Assembly (NCBI GenBank): GCA_002633005.1
Contig: NMRA01000802.1
Span: forward strand, 64,001-102,739
Length of the DNA: 38,739 bases
Origin: Phoronis australis
Lineage: Eukaryota > Phoronida > Phoronidae
Direction: 5' to 3'
The first letter of the stretch is position 1. The number at the start of each line of letters is the position of its first letter. Below are positions 23,501-30,990 of this stretch, piece by piece. Under the pieces are notes generated by a model. The model ran no database searches, was not told where the DNA came from, and saw only the letters and a program-made list of their open reading frames with translations. The position numbers and the translations under genes are program-made.

Positions 23501-25795
23501 ACAAATCACTCACACTCTGTCTGTTTAAAAGACTTTCACAAAGTTGCAGTAACTCATTTTAGGTATCTAGTGCTGAACTCTAACAATAACTGTCATACCA
23601 TAACCCAAGCAGAGAAACCACTTGTTATTTGATAAAGAAACAAGTTGAGATAAGTTGCTTTGAAAGAAGGCGTGTTTCACAGGTTTAAAAATTTGTCTAA
23701 CACCTGGTTTTGATGCTTATTTTAACATGGCAATACTAACCTCTTTATAGAACAGATCAGAATTGTTTTGAACGTCATAGGCAAGCAAGTTGGTCTGAGT
23801 TCCCACCACCAGCACCTCATTAGTAGCAGCTGAAATCAAAGTAACACCACGGTCATAAACTGTCACTCCTGAAGCTATGGACAACAATGAAAAGATGAGT
23901 ATAGTCAGAGAAAAAGTTAACCACAAGAGGTAGAAGTTTACAACACCCTCAACAAGGGCTAGCTTTTCACTAATTTACACCTGGAAACTCAAAAATGAAT
24001 GACCTGACTTTTTTAACATCAACTGACAGCAATTTGCGAAATGCAAAATTTGGATGTATTATGCCACATGACAGTCATATCATATTTGATTGTACATTAA
24101 TGGTACGTGAGATCAGGACCAGCCAGCAAAATGCCAATGCATGGCATTTTCTTCCAAAAAATTAATTTGATATAGGAGCCGGTGCAGTAAAATCCAAAAC
24201 TTTAATAATGTTTAAGTATTAAGTAAAATTTGAATATAACATTCGGAAAAGTCATCGGTAAGGTAATAAAAAATTGTGTCAAGGGAATTTTTGCTAAGAA
24301 CGAGCTTTTTTCTGTTTTGTTAAAATTACAAAAAAGATGGTTGAGTAACCAAATCAAAACCTGATTGGCATAAGCCACTTTGACATGAGAGACAGTTATC
24401 ACCTTGTCAGTTGTAGCGGCGCGGCTTGCTCGACTGAAGTTGCATTTACACAACATTAGATCACAAACTGGATTGGCATGAGTCACTTACACTATGACTA
24501 TTAGCGCATGCTTGCATACTAAACAATTATGTCGAAACCACGTGGAATGCCAGCTGATCACCACTGACAATGCACGCTAATGCACAAACGCGTTGAAATG
24601 TGATCCTTTCCCACCCTGCCCCAGATTGTCTAATTGACACTAGTAACTGATCGAGTGTAACTGGCTCTACCCAACAAATTAGTGTCAAAAACTAGCCGCC
24701 GCAGTGCCATTCGCTCCGTGTCAGTCGTTTTCACACACACACTTGTACCATAGCAGTTGTTCCGCGTTAGCTGCGCCGGGTCAGCTGTCCCTCGTGCAAA
24801 AGTAGATTTAATGTCAACAATAAATTCTGCACACTTTTTACTTTCAGAAATACAATGTAACAAAGTGGAATAATTTATTTTATATTTCTAATTTACAACT
24901 TTTTAGCTAAATGTGCTAACTTGCTGTTGTTCCAACACAGCAAATTTACTACATTTTATGGGATTTTTTGTGTTCGGATCTCCTTGCAGTAAAACATTAA
25001 ATGAAAATTCTGCCAGTTTAAGGTTGAATACAATACTTGCACTAGATGACCTGGACTTTGGGTTCATACGTTGAAGCTAGACAGTAGTCATAATAGCAAA
25101 CCTTGGAACTTTCAAAGTCAAGCCCTTCATTAGTTGCAACAAACACAAGGCACTACCTGGAGACAGTACACCAGCACTTATGCTGCTGACGACTTGGTTA
25201 ATGTTCAGTAGACTGATGTCAGAGTCGGTGGATGTCTGCACTCTACCTCCACGTTGTGATCTTGTGTGAGGGTTGTGAATAAAGACCTGAAAGATGATAA
25301 CAAGAACCTCCGAGTGAGAAATATTTTATCTCTCAGATGCATTTAAGCGTGTCTCAATACAAAATGATGTCACGTGTGAACATCAGCAAATACGCACTCC
25401 ACAGTAAGCAACTTGAACTTAACTTATTATACACTTTATGCTGTAACAGTTTTCTGAGACATTTTTGACAGCTAAAAAGATAAAAGTGAAATTATCCAGT
25501 TTATGTTAACCGCACACCATATTCTTAGGGTATTGACTGCTGAAACAATTCCCTTTAAATAACTGAACCTCAGTTACCCATCATGATTTGCACTAAGGCC
25601 AAAATAACTTGTTGAGGTACGGCAAATGCTAGACTTTTAAGATCATGAAAGCCACATATGTTAAATAAATTATCTTACTTTGCCAGCAGTTGTAGCACAG
25701 GTCAGACAGGGATGAGTTCCATCATACTTCCCAATAGTGACCATGCGAGGGTTGATCTTCTGATTCAACTTCAGCGTGAAGATTGGCACAAGCAT
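5484..25795 (-). CDS. BBS2: Bardet-Biedl syndrome 2 protein (BBSome subunit), complete, 22 coding exons
   Basis: Exons in coding order are listed one by one below; they sum to 2163 bp, i.e. 720 residues plus TAA, against about 721 in human BBS2. All junctions are GT-AG and in phase. BBS2 is a core BBSome subunit that helps move membrane proteins in and out of cilia. Approximate domains by family knowledge: N-terminal beta-propeller 1-330, coiled coil about 330-370 ([19 protein letters not shown]), gamma-adaptin-ear-like domain about 380-510, platform about 511-600, C-terminal helical hairpin about 600-720 ([19 protein letters not shown]). The start GCCATGC fits the family N-terminus [14 protein letters not shown]. 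Exon 20 occurs twice (also 7771-7883) and exon 5 has nearby tandem copies. Introns not annotated below hold nothing I can support. Confidence 0.97.
6388..6536 (-). CDS. BBS2: BBS2 exon 21
   Basis: 149 bp, [20 protein letters not shown] to CIQRAGRLR, ending in phase 1; the most conserved part of the C-terminal helical region. Confidence 0.97.
7098..8003. repeat. 906-bp duplicated block, copy without TE at its edge
   Basis: Near-identical to 8583-9488 with a constant 1485-bp offset at both ends. It starts with TATTGCCTGCAC after unique sequence ACATGTACC, so it carries an uninterrupted (empty) TA site. It ends exactly at the single ambiguous base N at 8004. It contains one BBS2 exon 20 copy. 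Confidence 0.9.
7771..7883 (-). CDS. BBS2: BBS2 exon 20, second identical copy
   Basis: Base-identical to the exon at 9256-9368, with the same acceptor and donor, inside the other 906-bp block. Probably the other allele rather than an extra exon; see the duplicated-block entries. Confidence 0.7.
8004..8004. other. Single ambiguous base at a probable assembly join
   Basis: The only N in the window. It sits exactly where the first 906-bp block stops and the truncated TE begins, which marks a likely join between two contigs or alleles. Confidence 0.7.
8005..8582. mobile_element. Right-end fragment of the TA/TIR element family
   Basis: It aligns over most of its length with 36178-36896 (shared GGAGTGAGAGC, CATCATCATGGGC and GCTGCGTTTACAAAATGACT) and ends with the same terminus TCGTGATGTGTGCTG followed by TA. 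It lacks the GGTCGGCT array found in the larger copy. The left part of the element is missing at the N. Confidence 0.85.
8583..9488. repeat. 906-bp duplicated block, copy abutting TE end
   Basis: Same sequence as 7098-8003 with scattered substitutions and small indels in intronic parts and none in exon 20. Its first TA directly follows the right terminus of a TA-targeting element. Its right end continues into unique intron sequence leading to exon 19. Confidence 0.9.
9256..9368 (-). CDS. BBS2: BBS2 exon 20, copy in the TE-side block
   Basis: 113 bp, [20 protein letters not shown] to EDARMMGD plus two bases (phase 2). Identical base for base to 7771-7883. Either copy joins exons 19 and 21 in frame; including both would shift the frame because 113 is not a multiple of 3. 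Confidence 0.93.
9755..9892 (-). CDS. BBS2: BBS2 exon 19
   Basis: 138 bp, residues 555-600, [18 protein letters not shown] to ALRLTLVK; donor AAG|GTATGT. Confidence 0.96.
11083..11211 (-). CDS. BBS2: BBS2 exon 18
   Basis: 129 bp, residues 512-554, [19 protein letters not shown] to LRMEINGQ; platform domain. Confidence 0.96.
11814..11943 (-). CDS. BBS2: BBS2 exon 17
   Basis: 130 bp, residues to 511, [20 protein letters not shown] to QINDRVQR; acceptor TATTTCAG, donor AGG|GTACGC. Confidence 0.96.
12197..13864. repeat. Dispersed repeat element, copy 2, with CTCF-like motif array
   Basis: It lies in the BBS2 intron between exons 16 and 17. The sub-block order (AAATTTCATGAAAATCCGTT, GATCCTGCAAACGGTTT, GCGGTTTGGTTGATAGA) is the same as in 686-2212 but more diverged, with about two and a half internal units. 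The 3' end has a CACATAAAAATATGTG hairpin followed by CTAA. There is no coding capacity. Confidence 0.75.
12287..13585 (+). promoter_or_regulatory. Array of CTCF-core-like motifs, copy 2
   Basis: Same-strand motif copies begin near 12287, 12430, 12578, 12727, 13012, 13273, 13418 and 13568, with a degenerate one near 12870. The best is TTGCCACTAGGGGGCAGAG at 12430. Resemblance to the CTCF core is visible; protein binding is untested. Confidence 0.4.
13977..14084 (-). CDS. BBS2: BBS2 exon 16
   Basis: 108 bp, from [20 protein letters not shown] to [11 protein letters not shown], phase 2 at both ends. [10 protein letters not shown] is diagnostic of BBS2. Confidence 0.95.
14266..14378. mobile_element. 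Small foldback element in a BBS2 intron
   Basis: CTTGATTGACTTCAC at 14266-14280 is repeated inverted as GTGAAGTCAATCAAG at 14364-14378. The interior contains a second palindrome, CTGATTGGTTCTAGACCAAT. Its length of 113 bp and structure fit a MITE or foldback element. Confidence 0.6.
14487..14550 (-). CDS. BBS2: BBS2 exon 15
   Basis: 64 bp, [20 protein letters not shown] then V, ending in phase 2; donor TTAT|GTAAGT. Ear-like domain. Confidence 0.95.
15619..15652 (-). CDS. BBS2: BBS2 exon 14 (34-bp microexon)
   Basis: Only 34 bp, [11 protein letters not shown] plus one base of the next codon. It is needed to match the HTELRISTSND-like segment of the family and to keep frame into exon 15. Confidence 0.88.
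16446..16505 (-). CDS. BBS2: BBS2 exon 13
   Basis: 60 bp, residues 380-399, [20 protein letters not shown]; acceptor CTTGCAG, donor GGG|GTAAGA. Confidence 0.92.
16929..17036 (-). CDS. BBS2: BBS2 exon 12
   Basis: 108 bp, residues 344-379, [17 protein letters not shown] to GQMGIIP; rest of the coiled coil and the linker to the ear-like domain. Confidence 0.95.
18069..18166 (-). CDS. BBS2: BBS2 exon 11
   Basis: 98 bp, residues 311-343, [18 protein letters not shown] to RELSSRKQ; start of the coiled-coil linker after the propeller; donor CAG|GTGAGT. Confidence 0.95.
18427..18730. mobile_element. Foldback element, arms of about 110 bp, in a BBS2 intron
   Basis: The left arm (about 18427-18537) and right arm (about 18619-18730) are inverted copies with mismatches. 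They share TTTTGAT-TGGACCACTTACTG at the outer ends and a perfect AAGAATTGACAGTTTGTT at the inner ends, with an 80-bp spacer. It lies between exons 10 and 11. Confidence 0.7.
18802..18859 (-). CDS. BBS2: BBS2 exon 10
   Basis: 58 bp, [19 protein letters not shown], ending in phase 1; last propeller blade region. Confidence 0.95.
19674..19751 (-). CDS. BBS2: BBS2 exon 9
   Basis: 78 bp, residues 266-291, [16 protein letters not shown] then [10 protein letters not shown]; donor TCG|GTAACT. Confidence 0.96.
20334..20420 (-). CDS. BBS2: BBS2 exon 8
   Basis: 87 bp, residues 237-265, [20 protein letters not shown] then LITGWSNGK. Unlike exon 5, this blade keeps the acidic DLDNDG loop. Confidence 0.96.
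20920..21024 (-). CDS. BBS2: BBS2 exon 7
   Basis: 105 bp, residues 202-236, from [20 protein letters not shown] to RTARYWRIK; acceptor GTTGCAG, donor AAG|GTGAAG. Confidence 0.96.
21452..21529 (-). CDS. BBS2: BBS2 exon 6
   Basis: 78 bp, residues 176-201, [18 protein letters not shown] then VAEMTETE, almost identical to vertebrate BBS2; donor GAG|GTATGT. Confidence 0.96.
21964..22016 (-). pseudogene. Degenerate third copy of BBS2 exon 5
   Basis: Shares the CGTGTTCCCT core and neighbouring bases with exon 5, but the acceptor AG is lost at the equivalent place and the 3' part is about 10 bp short, so the reading frame would not be preserved. Best seen as a decayed tandem copy. Confidence 0.55.
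22029..22091 (-). CDS. Possible alternative copy of BBS2 exon 5 (5-prime copy b)
   Basis: A second exon-5-like segment, offset exactly 84 bp from exon 5. It is 63 bp, has no stop, is preceded by AG (CATGTAG) and followed by GTAAGT, and reads [14 protein letters not shown] then SMTRQNI: 11 of 21 residues equal exon 5. Only 21 bp separate it from exon 5, too short for an intron, so the two could be used only alternatively. It may instead be a decaying duplicate; there is no transcript evidence here. Confidence 0.5.
22113..22175 (-). CDS. BBS2: BBS2 exon 5
   Basis: 63 bp, 21 residues (155-175), [14 protein letters not shown] followed by NMLGQND, phase 0 at both ends. It aligns without a gap to human residues reading VDFDGDGKKE-like, but the acidic Gly-rich loop is replaced here. 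Two tandem copies of this exon follow in the next intron. Confidence 0.93.
23085..23210 (-). CDS. BBS2: BBS2 exon 4
   Basis: 126 bp, residues 113-154, from [15 protein letters not shown] to EGEDKFWT, including [13 protein letters not shown]; donor ACT|GTGAGT. Confidence 0.95.
23741..23829 (-). CDS. BBS2: BBS2 exon 3
   Basis: 89 bp, residues to 112; acceptor TTTGATTTCAG, donor GAG|GTTAGT. Contains [20 protein letters not shown], nearly identical to the vertebrate propeller segment. Confidence 0.95.
25157..25286 (-). CDS. BBS2: BBS2 exon 2
   Basis: 130 bp, from [14 protein letters not shown] to SISAGVLSP, ending in phase 1. VFIHNPHTR and SLLNINQ are conserved with vertebrate BBS2. Confidence 0.95.
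25679..25795 (-). CDS. BBS2: BBS2 exon 1 (coding part)
   Basis: 117 bp, residues 1-39, from [12 protein letters not shown] to CATTAGK; donor AAA|GTAAGA. First strand of the beta-propeller. A good 3' splice site lies just upstream (acceptor AG at 25821-25822), so the ATG exon probably begins with 25 bp of 5' UTR joined to an unseen non-coding exon. Confidence 0.95.
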
Positions 25796-25820
25796 GGCTT
25801 AGCTTGGTTCACGCCAAAAG
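25796..25820 (-). other. BBS2: Probable spliced 5' UTR segment of BBS2
   Basis: Reading on the minus strand, TTCCTTTTGTTGTAG forms a pyrimidine-rich acceptor immediately before this 25-bp stretch and the ATG. This implies a non-coding first exon further upstream, whose position and promoter I could not identify. Confidence 0.45.
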
Positions 25821-27576
25821 CTACAACAAAAGGAAAGCATTATGGAAGGGCACCTCATTAAATGTATTGTAAACCAAACAGCACAATAACGCGAACCTCT
25901 TTTCTATGTAGGGAATAAACAGTATCAAAATGTGCCATGAATACCATGCAAGTTGAAGTGTTGATTTTTTCAACTGAATATATGGCCCCATATTCACACC
26001 AACTTCTTCAAACTATCTGTTCTTGCATCAATCAACCACCATCACTAATGTTCGACTTCTTAAAACCATGAAATAGAGCACCACCTATTGGAAACATTCT
26101 TTTTTCAGCAATTCTTCATTCAACTGTTCTTTTTCCACAACATTGCGGACCTAGTACATAGCACATGTTTGGAATTGGTTTGAAAAGTCAAGTTTTTAGT
26201 AAGTTTAACATCACCAAATTGAATTTCTGAGCAAAAGTTTCTTCGGGGAAGCTGTAATCATCTCCCGAAAGATGTCACCTAAATTTTAACATATGGTACT
26301 AGCAAGTGTCACAAGCGTACTGCTTTCAAGTTGGCGTGAGACTTTTCTTTGGAACAAAAGCTACAATTACTCAGGAACATCAGACTGTTAGTTACTCAAA
26401 GCATGTAATGGACAAGGTGAGTGTTGAATGACTCCCAAGTTTTGCAAGCACCTCATTAGCTACACTATTTTACAACAAAGTGATGGGCAGAATTAACGGG
26501 GTGGTTTGAAATTCTAAGTATTGCAAATAGTTTTTGAAGAAAAACAACTTTCAATGAAACCCTGCAAGTTAGTGCATGCACATATAAACATTGCCAAATG
26601 TGTTTTTGGAAAGGTTCTTCGTGCAATGAGCATTGCCATGCCTGATCCAAAGCTGTCATGTTTATGATTGCCGCGAATACACGCTATAGGACAAGTAAAT
26701 TGGTCACAACTTCTGCAAAAAAATTTGCTGTAAAGCCAAAAGGTCAGGAGAAATTCGCATTTGAGCAATGAGATAAGTTAAGTGAGGGAGATAAGGGGTC
26801 CCATTCCGGGTTCCCAGGTTTTATTGCCCTTTTCCTTGATTTCTGATGTCAAATTCCTTACAATCCCTTCCCACATCAATCTCAATTTATTCCCAAAACA
26901 TGGTACTTTTCGCCTGCATTTCCCAGATCACGGTCACAAAAAGATCTGATAATGATTCCGGCCAAAAAATCCTTTCACACTTTTTAAGCGAAAACGAGGG
27001 CTTAAAAACAACATTGGAAACCTTAACATGGCAATGGGCATGAAATTGGGACTAAGAAAAAGGATGACCTACGCAGAGTTGTGCAATGATGAGTTAAGCG
27101 AGGTCGCTTGTAAGTACACAAAGCCCAGTTAGCTACTGACTAGTCTCAAGACTAATCAAATGCCCAAGCACTATAGCCAAGAGTAGTAAGCTGGTAATCA
27201 CCTAAATAGTCCCACTGTCTTAAATGGCCACAACAGAGACGGTGGCCATCACATAGGCCCTCAGTAGAATTAAGATAAAAGATATATTAATAAGTATATT
27301 CCACTAATATTCTACTACTAAACATAACATTCAAAATCCAAGAGAGTTCTATTTCGAGTGAATGTGATTGTTAACAATAGCGCCTATGTGACATCCTCCA
27401 TATGCCGGAAGCATTTCAGCAAATCATGCTTCACGCTGATTACAATTTTCAAAGTCAATTTGCCATAAAGTATCTTCTGCGCAAAAAAGGACACCTTAGA
27501 AAGCCGCTGATGTCTTCTATTCTTTCCAGCTCGAACAAATAACAGTAAAGTTTGAAAAAGTCAGTCCTTCGTTAGG
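25821..27576. other. BBS2 upstream region, no recognisable gene
   Basis: It contains the presumed first intron or promoter side of BBS2. Several short open frames on both strands lack codon periodicity, splice support or recognisable motifs. I see nothing I can support here. Confidence 0.5.
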
Positions 27577-27688
27577 TTGCCCAAATCGGCAAATGGCCAT
27601 TTTAACACTACCTCAGCTCTGGCCCGGATGTGATGTCATGTGTATTAGCGCGATCAGTGTAAAAATGGCCACTTGCTGATTTGGGCAA
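27577..27688. mobile_element. MITE-like inverted repeat, 112 bp
   Basis: TTGCCCAAATCGGCAAATGG at the left end is matched, inverted with two mismatches, by the right end (CTTGCTGATTTGGGCAA). The match extends through TGGCCATTTT-ACACT, about 32 bp per arm. Confidence 0.65.
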
Positions 27689-27993
27689 CTGAGGCAAAGG
27701 TTGTTTGCATGAGTTTTTGTTCTAGCTGTGAATAGTTAAAGACAACAACAACAATGACAAGGATTACAACAAGGACCTTAGTACCTAAACTAAATACATG
27801 TAGGTGTCCCTCTATAAGCAGAAGGTACTTTATACAGTAACAGGACTTTGAGAATTTCATCAGTGTGAAGCATAATTCGCTGAAAAGCTTCCGACCTAGG
27901 GAGGGCCAATGAGATGGTCACTGTCTCTACTGCGGCCAGTTGAGACAGTGGTCACTGTCTAGGCCTAAGGTACTAAACGCATACAATGGACCC

Positions 27994-28065
27994 TGATTTA
28001 GAGAACCAACTTCACCCACTAAATAACATGGTCATTGCTCCGTGATTGTCTGGTTCTCTAAATCA
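27994..28065. repeat. Hairpin repeat, family TGATTTAGAGAAC, copy 1
   Basis: Perfect 15-bp arms: TGATTTAGAGAACCA at 27994-28008 and its inverse at 28051-28065, around a 42-bp loop. The arm sequence recurs at 29851, so this is a small family rather than a chance palindrome. Confidence 0.6.
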
Positions 28066-28071
28066 TGTGCT

Positions 28072-28506
28072 TGAACTTGGAATCCTGCTTAATCTCAAGA
28101 TTAAGCGGAAGTGAGTGTTGCGTGAACTTGAAATTGAATACTTTTAAGGTTTAAACTTAAAGGTAAAATTTTTGTTCGGTGAAAAGAATTTTTGTAATTA
28201 TTGTTCTCGCGATAAACCCATTTTCTCCTTTACCGTAACTTGTGTCACTGAACCGGAGGAATATGCGAATGGCTAAATCGATTATTGTTTAATTGGTGAA
28301 ACTGATCACCCGTCGTAGGCGTAGTTGAAAAGGTTGGTTAAATTTGACATTATTTTATTCAAATGTAACTTGATTTAGTGCAGTGCAAATTTTTATGAAC
28401 ATGAACGTGATTACTTGAGTGAACTTGTCAAGTTGCCTCGCGTATTCCAAGTTCACGCAACACTCACTTCCGCTTAATCTTGAGATTAAGCAGGATTCCA
28501 AGTTCA
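28072..28506. mobile_element. MITE with 58-bp near-perfect terminal inverted repeats
   Basis: Bases 28072-28129 and 28449-28506 are inverted copies, beginning TGAACTTGGAATCCTGC. Each arm contains the nested palindrome GCTTAATCTCAAGATTAAGC. The element is 435 bp long and has no coding capacity. No clear target-site duplication was identified. Confidence 0.85.
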
Positions 28507-28571
28507 CGTACAGCACTCAGCAGGGCTACGAGTTGCCAAGAATCAACCAAGCTTCAGAGCTTGTCAACTAC

Positions 28572-28730
28572 TGTTGTGAAACGTGACAATCGTCACGACA
28601 AGTACAGTCTGATAAAGCCTCTCTAAGCCGCTTGCCAAGTGGCCATTGCCTCTTGGCCGAATGGTTTAGACGCTTGACTGTCGCTCGTGCAACCCGGGTT
28701 CAAGTCCCGGTCATCACGAAATTTTCTACA
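28572..28730 (+). repeat. 5' LTR of the TRIM-like element, with tRNA-like segment
   Basis: 159 bp. It contains TGGCCGAATGG (A-box-like) and CCGGGTTCAAGTCCCGG (B box inside a perfect T-arm-like stem) at tRNA-like spacing, so it resembles a pol III promoter. The anticodon arm does not fold into a standard tRNA, so it is not called a tRNA gene. Confidence 0.65.
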
Positions 28731-28920
28731 TGGGCGCCCAACTAAGGAAAAATCCACGACTAAACCCGAGATTAAGAGCGACAAATGGAGAGGATGCGAC
28801 CTGGTACTGGTGGATTCAGAACACAAAAGAGAGCATTGCTGAGGTCGAATTCCAGAACGCTAGGGTGTTGCTGAGATCTAAAAGCCAGGGAGCGTGCCTG
28901 TTCCGCAGAAGGGGGAGTAG

Positions 28921-29155
28921 TGTTGTGAATCGTGACTTCCGGTTGTCACGACATGAACAGTCTGATAAAGCCTCTCTAAGCCGCTTGCCACGTGGCAATT
29001 GCCTCTTGGTTGAATGGTTCCGTTGCTTGACTGTCGCTCGTGCAACCCGAGTTCTAGGCAATGACCATCGCCTCCGTTGGCCCGAGTGCCAACAGAGGCG
29101 GTGGTCATTGCCTACCCGAGTTCAACAAGTCTCGGTCATCACGAAATTTTCTACA
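28921..29155 (+). repeat. 3' LTR of the TRIM-like element, interrupted
   Basis: It corresponds to the 5' LTR over 166 bp once the 69-bp insertion plus duplicated target is removed. Substitutions in the A-box-like part (TTGAATGGTTCC) and small indels indicate age. Confidence 0.65.
29055..29114. mobile_element. 60-bp hairpin insertion with 9-bp target duplication
   Basis: TAGGCAATGACCATCGCC begins a 27-bp arm that is repeated inverted, with two mismatches, ending in GCCTA. CCCGAGTTC flanks it on both sides (29046-29054 and 29115-29123). The other LTR shows the uninterrupted site, proving insertion. It splits the B-box-like motif. Confidence 0.85.
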
Positions 29156-29831
29156 CTATTATAACACTACTAATCACCGTCTTTTATTCTCAGGTAAGCA
29201 CCCGTTGTAATCATTACAAAAGTACAATTACCAGAAAAGCAATGTTGCAAAATGTTCCTAGGCCAATCTTTACCAAACAACTTCGTCAACAGATTGATTT
29301 AGTCAGTCAGAATGGCATCTTGTTTGAAAAGTTTGACCCGCATCGCGTTTCCGTGCAAATATTTAGGTCAATACTAGGTCCGCACACAGCAAGAAAAACA
29401 TTTTGTCCAAAAGAATTTAGACATTTTATGTATAGTATCATTAAATTCAAAACTCATAACTTGAAAAATGTAATAAATAAATTAAAGTTTACCAAATTTC
29501 GACAAAAAAGTGAAAACGTTCCCATATTATTTCATTACACAATATGATAATCGGATTGCTTTGAAAATGGCCGCTCATGACGTTGTGAACGCGCTCCGAT
29601 GGGCCTGCTATCCAATTTTGCTTTAACAAAGTTGAGGTTATGCCTTACATCAGTCGCTGGAATATGCAGAAAAATGTGGATTAGAAATTCAGTTCAACCA
29701 GCCATAACATCATGTATTAGGTGCCACTTTTACTGTTATACATCAACTGGTGTCGTTTCCTGAACAGCTGAATCAATGCTGGAGTCAGTGGAGTAGTTCT
29801 GAAAGTCTTGCCTTGCCGTTGGCTTTGCTTT
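29156..29831. other. Repeat-flanked stretch with no supported gene
   Basis: A plus-strand open frame runs to 29547, but it begins inside the TRIM-like element, shows no recognised motif and no splice or promoter support. I treat it as chance. Nothing else was seen. Confidence 0.4.
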
Positions 29832-29910
29832 GGTAGGATATAGCGCTCCCTGATTTAGAGAACGGGATACATTATTCGCTGGCTCTCTAAATCAGTGACT
29901 CCATCCTACC
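29832..29910. repeat. Hairpin repeat, family TGATTTAGAGAAC, copy 2
   Basis: Inner arms CTGATTTAGAGA and its inverse (29850-29895) lie inside outer arms GGTAGGAT and ATCCTACC (29832-29839 and 29903-29910), giving a nested stem. The inner arm is shared with the hairpin at 27994-28065. Confidence 0.6.
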
Positions 29911-29978
29911 GGAAACCGCAATTTCTGTCTCTGAGTCTGACAGCCTCAGCTCTGTCCCAGTACTTTTAATTTTCGTTT

Positions 29979-30017
29979 AGTTTGTTTTACTGTTGTTTAA
30001 CAACAGTAAAACAAACT
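29979..30017. repeat. Perfect 39-bp palindrome
   Basis: Nineteen-base arms starting AGTTTGTTTTACTGTTGTT surround a single central T. With essentially no loop it would extrude as a cruciform rather than form a normal RNA terminator. Probably a remnant of a foldback element. Confidence 0.85.
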
Positions 30018-30204
30018 GTTATACTGTACTACTAGTTTTGTTACATCTGGCGAGCTGACAATGTATGACATACAACTTGTCTAAAGCCTGGTCTTCCCGT
30101 CTGTTAAATGAAAATTTCAATCAACTAGGATATAATTTATTAGGCACAATCATTGGTAGTCTGCCGACGCTGCCCTCGTCCTCGATTAAAGGCTCGAGGG
30201 GGCT

Positions 30205-30990
30205 CAAGTGTAGCGTTAGCCAGCCAGCTAGCTGTACGAAGACTATCGTCAAAATACAGCTAGGCACCTTTGTGTTTTTTTCTTCCATAGACCCTGAAAT
30301 TGCACACAACCAGGGTAGTTCTGCTCGTCATCTGGCTATGAAACTTGATGCTTCAACATGTAAAGCTAAAGCCCGGACAGGTAGCATGCAAAATCTGGGA
30401 GTCAACCGACACTCACCTTGCCCGTTACAACCGTTTGAGTGAAAAACAATGCAACAAACGTCATCTTCTTGCATCATTCTCGATCTTTTGTAATGTTCAA
30501 TGAAAAGTATGTTGTTGTATTGAAAACAGTACGCTCGTGTCGTGTGCATGCGCCGTTTCCTAAATTTTTGCGACAATTTCACAGTGCTCAGCAAAATTTG
30601 TTCTGAAATTTGGTTTTTCGGCATCAAAATTATAAAAACTTGTAACTAAATGAAACCATTTCCGATAATTTGTTGTGACATCTACACAACCTCGTGGAAG
30701 AAGTACAGTTGATGGAAGAATCGGCGAAAACAGAAACTCGCCAATAGGTGACGCAATATTTCATGGTGCCGAAAGCCGTCACTAAAGATCGTTCCACAAC
30801 TTTAGCAGCAGAATTATGGTAGAACGTCATTTTTTCGAACACTGTTAAATAATTTACTTTACTCAAGGAAGACTGTTGTTTTCAATGACACTAATTTTGT
30901 TTCAGATTTTACCTTACCACTTTTTTACCGGCTTCGGTGCAAAGCTGTATATTTAGTATACATCTTTGCACCTAGACTAGTGTAGCGTTG
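30205..30990. repeat. Dispersed repeat pair, copy A
   Basis: It aligns in direct orientation with 32613-33345, with many substitutions but long shared runs such as GGTGACGCAATATTTCAT, CTCAGCAAAATTTGTTCT and CTTTAGCAGCAGAAT. On the minus strand one short segment stays protein-like in both copies (CILTIVFVQLAG versus CILKIVFMQLAG). It lies just upstream of the first recognised exon of the type II membrane protein gene. Class unknown. Confidence 0.7.

Larger units (their letters stand above)
28572..29155 (+). mobile_element. Miniature LTR retrotransposon (TRIM-like) with tRNA-like LTRs
   Basis: Direct terminal repeats 28572-28730 and 28921-29155 both start TGTTGTGAA and end TTTTCTACA (TG...CA). 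The 190-bp interior opens with TGGGCGCCCAACT, which resembles a primer-binding site of the lysine-tRNA type, and closes with the purine tract AGAAGGGGGAGTAG (28907-28920) directly before the 3' repeat. It has no gag or pol. The 3' LTR carries a 60-bp insertion. No convincing flanking duplication was seen. An alternative is a pair of tRNA-derived SINEs in direct orientation. Confidence 0.65.

Noticed and set aside
24202-24486. 94-codon minus-strand open frame in the intron between BBS2 exons 2 and 3
   Set aside because: It does not match BBS2, and exons 2 and 3 join in phase without it. A short repeated GATTGGCAT-AG-CACTT segment (24360s and 24470s) suggests repeat sequence.
28640-28720. Possible functional tRNA gene
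   Set aside because: The A- and B-box-like sequences and T arm are good, but the acceptor and anticodon stems do not form and the segment is repeated inside the second direct repeat, so it is tRNA-derived repeat sequence.
28731-29061. Open frames on both strands through the TRIM-like element
   Set aside because: They overlap LTR and interior on both strands and give no gag, pol or other domain. GC-richer sequence explains their length.
29077-29547. 156-codon plus-strand open frame
   Set aside because: It begins inside the hairpin and LTR of the TRIM-like element, contains no recognised motif, and the region is AT-rich with no splice or poly(A) support. Treated as chance.
30065-30442. 125-codon plus-strand open frame
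   Set aside because: It lies in the dispersed repeat copy A and is not conserved as an open frame in copy B. The protein-like conservation is on the other strand and very short.
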